Source of the DNA: Podospora pseudocomata
Taxonomy: Eukaryota; Ascomycota; Sordariomycetes; Sordariales; Podosporaceae
Length of the DNA stretch: 64,000 nucleotides
Reading direction: 5' to 3'
Assembly: GCF_035222375.1 (NCBI RefSeq)
Contig: NW_026946363.1
Location: forward strand, 2,914,001 to 2,978,000
Shown: positions 11,750 to 21,691 of the stretch, in pieces
How positions within the stretch are numbered: the first letter of the stretch is position 1
Layout: each line of letters begins with the position of its first letter
Notes under the pieces: model-generated
Database searches by the model: none
What the model was told of the DNA's origin: nothing
Seen by the model: only the letters and a program-made list of their open reading frames with translations
Made by a program: the position numbers and the translations under genes

Positions 11750-12389
11750 GGTAACCTTGGCTTCCTGAGAGCCTCGTGCTCCCCTTGGAATTTGTTGTGT
11801 TTGGGAAACAATTGCTGTCAGAGGGTGATCAGAATGGCATCGACTTTTGTCTCAACGCGGCGCCTGCAACCCCCGTCGGCAAGTGCTTCTACCGGCACCT
11901 CACGCACTTGCTTGTCAACGAATCGAAAGCAGCCATCATGTCGGGCCGGGATAGGGACGAGGTCAACCAAGACAGTTGGTCGACCATCGCAAACGAGTTT
12001 CTAGACCGTGGCGTGAAGAATGTGGTCATCACGCTGGCCGCCAAGGGCGCGTTCTACGCCAATGCCGATGGCAGCGCTCACTGCTCTGCGTATGGCGTTG
12101 TCGTCAAGGACACCACCGGAGCAGGGAAACGCTGGAACCCTTACAGGCACTGAGCTGCCTCCAGTTGTTCTGTACGAGCGCTAATAGGAACAGGGATACC
12201 TTTACCGGGGCTTGTTCCTCAGACTACCTACGCCAAAAGGCCAAAGGGACTTGGGACATCAGAAGCGCCGTCGTTCGTGCAAACAAAGTTGCGGCAATGA
12301 CCATCATGAATATCGGAGCGCAGGATGGCATCCCGTGGTCGGACGAGATAGATAGATTTGATGCTCCTCACAGTGAGGCTTCTATCTGA
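11750..12389 (+). pseudogene. 5'-truncated ribokinase (PfkB family) pseudogene
   Basis: Translation of 11810-12130 gives a clear ribokinase C-terminal half: NGIDFCLNAAPATP, HLTHLLVNESKAAIMSGRD, GVKNVVITLAAKGAFYANAD, then KDTTGAG. The PfkB catalytic signature DTTGAGDTFTGA is split: KDTTGAG lies at ~12112 and DTFTGACSSDYLRQKAKG resumes at ~12200 after ~70 nt that look like an intron (ending GCTAATAGGAACAG) whose donor is GG rather than GT. The frame then runs to TGA at 12387-12389. Nothing matching the N-terminal half (ribose-binding and dimer lid) is found upstream. The truncation and the ruined donor make it a relic. The parent gene would phosphorylate ribose at O5. Confidence 0.8.
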
Positions 12390-12821
12390 GCGGGCAACAG
12401 ACCAGGGCCGAGTGGTGCAAAAGTGAACGAGAAACCGGGGACCAGAAACCGTTCAAAATATAGTTGGATGAATCCTTCAGTTATTTCAGCTTCTGAACTT
12501 AGATTTTGCTAGAGCTCCCCCATTATCTGCTCAATAACCTCTGCAGCACGCCGCTCTCCTCAAATCCTGCCAGTCCTTCCACGGGCGCACCGGGTGTATG
12601 AAGTCGTAGCCATCCCTCCGCTCCGCCATCTTCCGGAAAACGGCCTGCATCCCTTGTTTTACGGCAAGGAGGTGCCGGATTTCCACACATCCTTGCCTTT
12701 CCACTTGCAGGGAACGGCGACGCCTAGCGTGGCAAAGTTTTTCTCTGTTGTGTGACGGTTGCGGTATCCATCTTGAGCTCACAGGAGAGCTAGTTTCTTT
12801 GTTCAACATCGCCCCTTTCAA

Positions 12822-12873
12822 CAACAGCATCAAACAACAGCATCAAACAACAGCATCAAACAACAGCATCAAA
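12822..12873. repeat. 13-nt minisatellite, four copies
   Basis: Four perfect copies of CAACAGCATCAAA stand in direct tandem, just before a short ORF. Confidence 0.92.
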
Positions 12874-13054
12874 CCTCAGCAGAAATGTCCGGAGAATCCA
12901 ACTTGAGAATAACCAGTCAAACGTACACCTACTCGTTCTTCATGGGAATAGCATGCTTCACAGCACATATCGGACCTTTTAAGTAAGACCAAGAAACCAA
13001 GACTGTGACAAGCATCCTGTAACCGCATCTTAGAAGTATATTCTCCTCACCTTT

Positions 13055-13112
13055 GAATGCCGAGCTAGTACTCAGATGGGTGACCACTTTGGAATCCTCA
13101 GTGTTGTGTGTT
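13055..13112 (+). pseudogene. Truncated 5S rRNA relic (3' half)
   Basis: The sequence GAATGCCGAGCTAGTACTCAGATGGGTGACCACT and what follows up to GTGTTGTGTG matches the 3' half of the intact 5S gene at 53082-53200 with a handful of changes, several of them C-to-T or G-to-A. The 5' half is unrecognisable or badly altered (CATCCTGTAACCGC near 13014 may be a remnant). Dispersed 5S genes and mutated 5S copies are known from Neurospora. Confidence 0.8.
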
Positions 13113-13429
13113 TTAGTTCTTTTTTGCTTTCTATCTTCTCTTCCATATAAACCTGATGTTAGGGAGGTGAGAGAAGTAAACCTGAGATGGACCTCTTTTG
13201 CTTGCCATAGTCAGCAATTGCAACACAGCCTTCAGCCAGAAATATGAACTTGACAATGCCTATTGTACATAGAAGAATCCAGAAAGCAGAAGAAAAAAGT
13301 ATACGGTCATAGAGGGAATCTATAGAGCAAGGCTTTTAGATACTTTTATCATGATTTCAAAACTACCAACACCACACGCCATGCCGATCCCGTTGGCTCA
13401 TTGATTATTTCACTTTGAAAGCAACAGTC

Positions 13430-16045
13430 TCAAAGGCTAAGCTCCTTCATCTTCTCCTCCAACCATTGTTGAGCCTTGGTGACGGCCTCATCAAGCTTCT
13501 CAGGGTTGGAACCAGCACCCTGGCGACTGGGCTCCTTACCGCCCGTCTTACCCCCAATCTACTCGATCTCATTAGCTTTTGTCTTTTGTTGGTCATTTAT
13601 ACTCGGGGCAAACTCACAATCTCGGTAACAGCAGCAGTCCACTGCTCAGCGGTAACACCCTTCAAGTCGGTACCGACATAAACACCATGTACGACAGCCT
13701 CATCCTTGCTTCCAGCAAACAGATACACACTCTTCGCCTTGTCCTTGCTCTTGTAGTAAGTCATCACCTCAGAGATGGCCTTGGCGTTGGCAGAGATGGG
13801 CAAGTGCCCAACGAACGCCTTGGCGTCCTTGTTCTTCTCATCGGCAAAGAACTTTTGAACGGTAGACAGAGCAGTCCCGCTCTCAGCCTTTTGCCTCTTC
13901 TTTTGCTCGTCAAGGACTGACTTCTGAATGACGGCAAACTTCTTACGCAACTCTTCCTTGGTCAAGACGGAGATGACGAGAGCATCGAGATCGACGGACG
14001 CAGCCTTGACCAACGAAACCTTCTCGGGGCCAAACTCCAAGGCAGCGATGTGATCGAGTCTGTCGCTGAAGTCCTTGGCGTCTTGCTGAGCCTGGTGGGC
14101 ACCGGCGCCCGTGTAGGCGACGATACGTCTGATACCCTTGGCAATACCGCTTTCCTCAACAATGATCAGGTCCTTGATGAGGCCAGTGGCGTCAACGTGA
14201 GTACCACCGCAGAACTCAACGCTGAACTGGCGCCACTCAGGGTTCTTGGGGTCCTTGAGCATCTCCTCAACAGAGGCACCGACGGACACCACTCTGACAG
14301 GGTCAGGGTACGTCTCACCAAAGACGGCACGAAGGCCGTTGATTTCTCTAGCCTCGGCCAGGGTAACATCCTTGGCGTACACCTTGAGGTTCTTGCGGAT
14401 ATCGGCGTTGGAGAGCTCCTCAATGCGCTTGATCTCGGGCAGTGTCACCTGCGTCTTGTGGCTGAAATCGAAGCGCAGCTTGTCCTGATCGACGAGCGAG
14501 CCGGCCTGGTTGACCGTATCGCCAAGCACTTCTCTCAGGGCATGGTTGAGGACGTGAGTGCCGGTGTGGTTGTTGCGGATGGGTTGGCGACGGAGCTCGT
14601 CAAATTCGCACTTGACGACATCACCAGCCTTCAAGTTGCCGTACTCAAGGAAACCGGAGTGAACGACGTAACCACCGAATTCTTGAGTATCGAGGACCTT
14701 GAACTCAGCTTCATCGTCAATGATGATCCGACCAGTGTCGGCAACCTGACCACCGGATTCAGCGTAGAAGTTGGTCTTGTCGAGGATGATGCCCAGGGGC
14801 GTCTTTGGTGGCACATCCTTGCTGTTCTCGATAAACTCGGAACCGTTGAAGATGAGCTGGATTTTACCTTCGCTGCTCTGCGCAGAGTATTTGGCCTCCG
14901 AGTCCGTCCGGGGGATGTTCCGGTCATTCTCCAACTCGGAAATGTGATGAACTGTGAGCTTAGGGAAGGTGGTGACGGCTTCCTTGACCGCCTTGGAGGC
15001 CTCGCGAGCCTTCTCCTGGGCAACCTTGACCTCCTCCTCGTCGATGGTAAGGCCGCGCTCCTCGGCCATCAACTTGGTGAGATCCACTGGGAAACCAAAG
15101 GTATCGTACAGACGCCAAACATCGGCACCGGAAAGCTTCTTCTCGCCAGCCTTGGTCGCAGCAGCGGCATACTTCTCAAACATGGCCTCACCACGGTCGA
15201 GGGTAACAGCGAAAGCAACCTCCTCCTCATCAAGGATTTCTTTGATATCGGCCTCCTTCTTCTTGAGCTCGGGAAATTGCTCGCCCATCTGTTCGACCAA
15301 AGCAGGAAGAATCTGGGAGAAGAAAGAACCAATGTTGGCATTGAGGTACTTCCTGGCGTAGCGGACACCTCTGCGGAGAACACGGCGAACGACGTAACCG
15401 CGGCCAATGTTGCCGGGAACAGCACCATCAGCGATGGAGAAGGAGAGGAGACGAATGTGGTCGGCAACAACACGGAGCGCGGTATCGACACCATCGACGT
15501 CGTCCTTGCCGTACTTGTCACTGTATGGGCGGGAACCGCTGACTTCGACGATCTTGGCGAACAGAGGGGCGAAAACATCGGTATCATAGTTGGAAGACTT
15601 GTGCTGGAGGGCAGATACCAGACGCTCAAAACCCATACCGGTATCAATGTGCTTTGCGGGGAGAGGCTTGAGGCTCCTGTCCTTTTGCCTGTCGTATTGC
15701 ATGAAGACGTTGTTCCAGATCTCTACCACGAGAGGGTCGTCCTGGTTGACGAGATGCGCAGCATTTCTCCCACCAACCTTGTCGTAGTGAACCTCGGAGC
15801 ACGGCCCGCATGGCCCTTGGTCGCCCATTTCCCAGAAATTGTCCTTCATGTTGCCGGGAAGGATGTGGTCCTCCGGTACTCCTTGGTCGAGCCAGAGCTG
15901 CTTGGCCTCGAGATCTGGTTCCAGGCCCATGGCTTCATTGCCCTCGAAGTAGGTCACATAGAGGCGATTAGGGTCGAGACCGTACACCTTGGTGAGCAAC
16001 TCCCATGTCCACCCAATAGCCTCCTTCTTGAAGTAGTCGCCAAAC

Positions 16046-16077
<32 letters not shown>

Positions 16078-16728
16078 ATGGTAGGAATCCTTGCCTACAT
16101 CGTCAAGGTCGTTGTGCTTTCCACCGGCACGGATGCACTTTTGTGTGTCGGCAGCACGCTTGAGCGCAGCCATGGGCTCAGTCTTGCCTACTGTTCCCAG
16201 GAACAGAGGCTTGAACTGGGCCATGCCCGAGTTGATGAAGAGCAGCGTCGGGTCATTGTGAGGCACGACCGACGACGATGGGACTGAGGTGTGAGGTTAG
16301 CACAGGCTGTTGTAGAAGAGAAGCTAGACTAGATTGAAGCGCATAGCTGGTGCGAAACATGGCTCGAAGGATGATTTTTTGCAAAAGTGTGTGGCGATAT
16401 CAACCCCACCAAGGTCAACTTGATCTTGGTGGTTATGATAAGACTGATGAGACTTGTTGGACCACTACTATAATCATTGTGATTGTTTTCTGCAAGACAT
16501 GCAACTCTCTTTGAGCAGAGAAATAGAGAAATATCCAGCTTTGAATAAGGGCCTCTTTGCTGTGATTATCCTTCGGCGTGTGTAACCAGCAGCCAGCATA
16601 TTTCGTTACAGCGTGCATGGAGGGGTAATAGTGTATCGATATCACATACCGATGGTGTGGCCCCGCTCTTCAAAGAACTTCAAAAACGTCTCCCGGACGC
16701 GGGGGCCTGTCCACTGGGGTTCCGTCAT
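13430..16728 (-). CDS. ALA1: Alanyl-tRNA synthetase (cytosolic, perhaps also mitochondrial)
   Basis: There are three exons on the minus strand: 16728-16650, 16283-13618 and 13558-13430. The introns are 366 nt, long for this genome, and 59 nt. The product is 957 aa, the usual length. It charges tRNA-Ala with alanine. The class II catalytic domain is at the N-terminus ([20 protein letters not shown], then [20 protein letters not shown] and [16 protein letters not shown]). The editing domain has the zinc-binding [12 protein letters not shown] and [12 protein letters not shown]. The C-terminal domain ends in [13 protein letters not shown] and a short helix. The coding strand is rich in optimal C-ending codons, so the gene is probably highly expressed; this also creates a very long open frame on the opposite strand. 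The frame upstream of the ATG is open and looks like a mitochondrial presequence (see findings). Confidence 0.96.
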
Positions 16729-17035
16729 TGTGTGGTGTAGGCGTTTGAGGTGCGAAGGGAGATGATGACGGGTTCGATAGTAATCCAACAAGGCAGAGGC
16801 AGCGTAGTAGGAAGCCGGGGCTGCAGTCCGGAGGGCGGAGGTGGGTGCTCGAAAGTTCGAGAGTGTTGAAGATGGCGGGGTCAAACGGGTTTTGTGGTGG
16901 AAGGTTCGCGAGCAATGACTCAAATTCACCACAAAAGCCGATTGATAGCGCGTGCCGCCCCAGCTCCTGGACCGCTCGCGGCAAGACCACCGTAACCACA
17001 ACGCCTTATCCATCCGTCCTTTTTTTACAACCTTC

Positions 17036-17064
17036 CTCTCTCTCTCTTTCTCTCTCTCTAAAAC
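17036..17064 (+). promoter_or_regulatory. CT-rich tract upstream of the 17.2-kb gene
   Basis: A nearly pure C/T run (CCTCTCTCTCTCTTTCTCTC) lies ~170 nt before the start at 17227. CT-rich tracts near transcription starts are usual in fungal promoters. Confidence 0.5.
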
Positions 17065-17226
17065 CTCTCCGCGATATCGGCTTTTTCCCTTTATCTCGAA
17101 CCAGTCCCAATCAATCTCCCAATCTTCTGTCCTAAAGTTCCCGAATCCCACCTTGATTGGCGCGCATTCCGACACCTCACCGAAGGCAATTGGCGAAACA
17201 GAGTTACAGGGAAGAGGGAGAAATAA

Positions 17227-18141
17227 ATGCTGGCAAACCCTGCGCCGCGACTGGCCACCCACCACCATATCATGGAGATGGGGAGCTTCCCACCCGCTGT
17301 GGGCATGGACCACCACTATCAATATGGATACCTCAGTCACAACCCTTTCCAGCAGCAACAAGTTCAGCTTCAACAACAACCACAACCACAACCACAACCA
17401 CCGGCATCTCGCCTCTCCCGTAAGCGCAAACCAGATGCTCCCCCAGAGAACAACGAGCGCCTCTCCAAGCGCATGAGCCTGCTGAATCTCGGTATGTACG
17501 GTGTGGTGCACAGTCCCCCTCAACGTCATCGTCGCATTCCAGCCCTCCCACTAACACCCGCCCCCTTCTCCACAGAACACTCTGGACCCAAACTCTACGT
17601 CCCCGTTGAACAAGGTGACAGCCACAACCAATCCTTACCCGATCTCAATGCCATCCATCATCAACAACAACTCCAATCCCAGCGCCGTAGCCATGGCCAC
17701 CACAAACACACCCCCATGGATGACTCCATGATGCAGCTCGACGACACAAAGCACAAAGTCTACATTTACAACCTCGACGACGAGCTCTCCTCGTCCGACA
17801 ATGAGACTGACGACGGGAAACTCATCTTCCTCCCCGACATTGAGAAGCACCTCAAGTCCCACCGCATCCCTCCAAACATTCTCGCTTCCCCCTCGCCACA
17901 AGAGATGGCCGATAGACAACTTGTTTTGTACCGGGTACCTTCTTCTATCACGGTACCGGAAGAGCAAGACAGCGTGCGCAAGGCTATCATCGAGGCGAGA
18001 CAACGGATGAGGGAGAAGCAGGAGGCTGAGAGGGCTGCTGCCGCGATGAGGGAGGTTCCAGTGGATAGCACGGTCATGTTTTCCGCGCCACAGGCTTCGT
18101 CGTCATCAGCAGAGGATCCAGATGCCATGGAGCTCGACTAG
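17227..18141 (+). CDS. Unnamed fungal protein with acidic and Gln-rich parts
   Basis: There are two exons, 17227-17491 and 17576-18141. The 84-nt intron (GTATGT..CACAG) is a multiple of three, so the unspliced frame is also open. The spliced product is 276 aa, or 261 if the ATG at 17272 is used. It has a His/Gln-rich N-terminus with a QQQ/QPQPQ run, a basic patch SRKRKPDAP that could be a nuclear signal, and a best-conserved-looking core: KVYIYNLDDELSSSDNETDD, FLPDIEKHL, then LVLYRVPSSITVPEEQDSVR and IIEARQRMREKQ. I think this core marks a family found across Pezizomycotina, without a known function. It ends DPDAMELD. It is divergent from AlaRS and its tail is repeated downstream. Confidence 0.78.
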   Translation: MLANPAPRLATHHHIMEMGSFPPAVGMDHHYQYGYLSHNPFQQQQVQLQQQPQPQPQPPASRLSRKRKPDAPPENNERLSKRMSLLNLGMYGVVHSPPQRHRRIPALPLTPAPFSTEHSGPKLYVPVEQGDSHNQSLPDLNAIHHQQQLQSQRRSHGHHKHTPMDDSMMQLDDTKHKVYIYNLDDELSSSDNETDDGKLIFLPDIEKHLKSHRIPPNILASPSPQEMADRQLVLYRVPSSITVPEEQDSVRKAIIEARQRMREKQEAERAAAAMREVPVDSTVMFSAPQASSSSAEDPDAMELD

Positions 18142-18360
18142 GATCGAGATGCCACGCGGCACCGCGACTAGGATCCAGATCCCATGGCGCACGACTAGTG
18201 CTCAGATGATGTGAAGCTCGACTACGATCCAGACGAAATGGAGCTCGAATAGAATCGACTTGCGATGGATCTCGGCTAGATTTCGGATCCCACCAAGGGC
18301 CGCTGAGATATGGTTGTCATATCGTTCGACTGTGATTCGGATGCTATGGATCCCGACTGA
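18115..18360 (+). repeat. Nine tandem copies of the gene's last codons plus stop
   Basis: Unit 1 (18115-18141) is the CDS end, coding DPDAMELD and stop. Units follow at 18142 (30 nt), 18172, 18199, 18226, 18253, 18280, 18307 and 18334 (27 nt each), ending at 18360. All lengths are multiples of three. Seven of nine units end in a stop triplet (TAG or TGA); the other two end TAC and TGT, one change away. Divergence grows downstream, although the last unit again resembles the first. Confidence 0.88.
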
Positions 18361-19013
18361 AATACAGCAAGGCGGCCGTCTTTTTCTTTGTTTGTTTCGT
18401 GGGTTGGTCGGTTCAAAGGTTATCAGGGGTTTTGAGGTTCCCATACCTACACACACGGCGCATTCACGGTATTCTGTGGCTATCTAGGCACACGGCAACA
18501 AATATTGGCTTGGGTTAAAATTTAGCGAGGTGTTTTACAGGCAGCGTGCATTTATTCTACAAAGCGGACCTAGGGACCGGTATCACAGGACATGGCTCCC
18601 ATCAGGCAGGAGTCCGTTATCTTACATAGCGGGCATCCTTCACAATTCTTGATAGGACACCATTAGCTACACAATAACAGAAACATGATTGAAGAAAACA
18701 AAAGGCTCTTGCGCTGCTTGTAATATTAGGTGTATTTAGGCATGTTTGTAATGAATGCTATAACGTAGGTAATTCCAGAGTGAACCCTACTCGTGAGAGC
18801 TGCTGGCGTTCCGCGCCCTTCTCCTTCTCAATCGAGAAACCCCATTAATGCCCACAGGTTGAGCATTGAACATGGTCAAGCTTTCCCTCCTTTATTCTGT
18901 TCCGTGGTCCTTTCCCACCAGGGGATCAATCATATATACAAATTACGCTCACTCCTCATCCTATTCCAAAACCCTACCCTGCTACCTGCCTTCCCAATCC
19001 GATACCGTCTCTT
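18361..19013. other. Intergenic region
   Basis: These are facing 3' ends of the unnamed gene and the RCR-like gene. I see no feature here. Confidence 0.55.
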
Positions 19014-19737
19014 CTAGCTCCTGAACGGGTTGTTGGTATTCCCCGTTCCTTGAGGTTGTAGTGTGAATGGTGGTGGCCCAGGGGGAGGGGCGTACTGCTC
19101 ATTCAAGCTGCTACTTGGCACTGGCGCGACCACCGCTGGTGGTGGTGGTCCCGGTGGTGGGGAGTAGATATACCCATTATCCTGCGGTGGTGGTGGTGTC
19201 GTCCCATTCCCATTACCCTCCCCATATTTAGAGACTCCAGCAGGCGGTTCGTAAACCGGCGGCCGTGGCGCGTTGGGATCGTAGACTGGTGGTGGTGGCA
19301 TTCCTTGCATGTTGTAGTATTGATACCCGTCCCCGTTGTGGTTGTAAGGGGTGAAGGTGGATTGGGGGTATCGATATCGGGGGTCGACTTGGGCGAGGGT
19401 GGCGCGGTTGACGAGGAAGCGGTGGTATCCCAGCGGGGGGAGGCCGGAGCGGACGCGTTTCCGGGCGTGGAAGTAGCCTATTAGGAGGTAGAGGGTGAGG
19501 GAGAGGAGGATGGCGAGGAAGAGGGACCATTTGACTATTATGCCGGCCTATGGGAGAAGGGGGGGGGATGTTAGACTGGGAGGGTGGGGGTTGTAGGTGG
19601 GTGGGGGGGAGGGGACGTACCTTTGTGTTCCAGAAGGAGATGTAGCAGTTTTCGTCGCTGATGAGAAAGCCATCTTCGTCTCGGGTGCAGTTGCGGTAGT
19701 AGTAGGTTTGCCTGGGTAGAAGCGTGGCGATGGCCAT
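19014..19737 (-). CDS. RCR-like single-pass membrane protein with PPxY motifs
   Basis: There are two exons, 19737-19621 and 19547-19014, joined in phase 0 (WNTK then AGIIVKW), giving 216 aa. A short Cys-containing luminal or extracellular part (YYYRNCTRDEDGFLISDENC) is followed by one membrane segment (IIVKWSLFLAILLSLTLYLL), then GYFHARKRVRSGLPPLGYHR and a Pro/Gly/Tyr-rich cytosolic tail. The tail holds two PPVY motifs (MPPPPVYDP and RPPVYEPP). This order matches the RCR family (PF12273), whose yeast members affect chitin deposition and plasma-membrane protein traffic by binding the WW domains of the ubiquitin ligase Rsp5. I infer an adaptor role. The family assignment is by layout and motif, not by close sequence identity. 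Confidence 0.75.
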
Positions 19738-21691
19738 TGTTTGTGTTGTTTTTGTGTGTGGTGACCGGATGGGATGGGATGGGGAATGTCCGAGGTCCAG
19801 AGTTCCAGGAACTCGGATAGGCTGGGCGGCTGCTGCGATGAATTTGATGCACCTGGGTTGACTTCTATATCGGGAGATGAATAGATGCGATCAAAGAGGG
19901 GGACGATAACTTGATCGATCTGGATGAAGGTCGCAAGTTGGTTTTGTACAGATGAGTCTGCCTGAACTCTTTCGATGTGCAGAGGTGAAAGGGAAGGAGC
20001 ACTGTCGCATAAACAAAGAAAGAACTGGAAAAAGCACGAGCGAGGGAGAGAGAGAGACGGAAGGGAGATTGCAGGCCAGTTGTGCCAAGCCTGCCCAGGC
20101 CAAAGCGATGATTCCGCGCCGAGAATGAGAGATTCTTCGAAGGTGTTCTTATCACGGACAAAACCACCACAACTTTGCCGATCAAGAAAACGGGCACTCT
20201 TTCCGGCTTGGTAGCACGCGCTTGCCGCTGTACCCCGCGGATTATTTAGCGGCTGGTCCCCTGAACCCTGGGGGCGGGTTGAACGCTAAAAAGGCCGGCA
20301 GCCACTTGTTTATCGCGATGGCGAGTGGCGCTGATGAGAATGGGTAGCACTGGGTTTCATCGTTGTCTTTGGCGTTTCAGTTCTCCGGGAGGCCGAAGGA
20401 TGGAATCTTGGAAGACGCAGATTTATTCATGATATTCTGCGGTAATCAAGAAATGAATAATGAGAGTCAACTGCGAAGCAATGGACTATCAAGATGCAAT
20501 CGGTGATTGCTAAGATGAGGTAGGATATATAGTCAAGGCCTTCTCGTGATATTGGACGAAATTTGTCAAGGCTATTCTTTGGCTACCTCCATCAGGGTCA
20601 TGGTGTCACAACCTTGACAACCATTGCCACTTGTCTAGGTATTGGACAGTGTAGCTCATTGGTATTTCTTTGACGAGCGGTTAGCCTGGACGTCCGTCAA
20701 TGGAAGATTGAAATGATAGACGACAAGCTTCCGTCCGATGCTCAGTAATCATATCCGTTAGTCTTTCATATAAGTGATAGGTAGTAGACTTCATTAGCCT
20801 AGTCCTGAGACTCCAGATATCTGAAGAATATCAAGATTCTGTAGCGCATGGCACCGAGCTTGCAAGAAGTAGCGTTGATCCTAAGCTGGCGGGAGGACGG
20901 GATGACTTTTAGGTCGGTACTCGCCTAGGTATCCAAGACGTGTTGAGTGAAATACTGTAACAGTCGGAGTGTTCCTGGAGAGTGACATGATCAAACCAAG
21001 ATCAAATGTTTAAGATATCGGAGATCAAGAAGATGTAAGTGACAGAATCGGACTAGCTTACCCGGCAGGCAACCGACAGTGCCAGCACGGGCCGCACCCA
21101 CTGAATGCCGGTTCCAACCGCCGGATCGGAGTGGGGGCGACCGAGACCGACCGATTCTCCACAGCGGCTGCATCAAATTTCAAGATGGGCGTCTTCGGTG
21201 CGGAAACGCAGGGTGACATAATGTCAACACGCCTCCGCAGAGCCTCAATCGGCACCGACGAGAAAAAAGCGAAACACCGACCAGTCTAGCCCGGCCCCAG
21301 CAAAGCCGACGTACAAGCTAGCTTGCTCTCCCACCACCACGACGGCGGATCCTTAGTTTTCTCGAACGGACCTTCAACACACCGCCAGCCAGCCACACTC
21401 TCCAGCGCACCAAACCGTTCGTGATGTTCTAGCAAGAGAGTATCGCCCACCCAAACTCGCTCTCTCTTTCTCTCCAACCCCTCTGGAGACCTGGCGGTGG
21501 GGTAGCAGCGCACCTTGACGAACCGGCTTTGAATCGGAGACTAATTTCACCACTGAACAATAAACGAGCAACATCAACCCTTCCCTTTTTCCTTATTGTT
21601 ACTCCTACTGTTACCCACTGTCGAATCAGCGCCCAATTCAAAAAAGACTCGGTTCATCTCCGGTTATTTCCCCCAACTACCACCACCAAAG
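19738..21691. other. Intergenic region, divergent promoters
   Basis: This 2-kb gap is between the RCR-like gene and PTC7. A tRNA-like A-box near 20650 has no matching B-box. I see no supported ORF or repeat. Confidence 0.55.

Larger units (their letters stand above)
12390..13429. other. Intergenic debris zone
   Basis: This 1-kb gap holds a 13-nt minisatellite (12822-12873), a 33-codon ORF (12885-12986, MSGESNLRITSQTYTYSFF) without family features, and a partial 5S rRNA copy (13055-13112). Together with the ribokinase relic it looks like a small area where broken sequence collects. Confidence 0.55.

Noticed and set aside
12531-12833. 100-codon minus-strand frame (ending WKDWQDLRRAACCRGY)
   Set aside because: There is no recognisable family and no promoter or intron support, and it lies in the debris zone. 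It could be a relic, but I cannot support it.
14050-16287. 745-codon open frame on the plus strand opposite AlaRS
   Set aside because: It is a shadow of AlaRS: the gene's strong preference for C-ending codons removes stops from the opposite frame. The AlaRS strand has clear class II and editing motifs; this frame has none.
20640-20720. tRNA-like A-box (GTAGCTCATTGG) on the plus strand
   Set aside because: No B-box or acceptor pairing follows within 100 nt.
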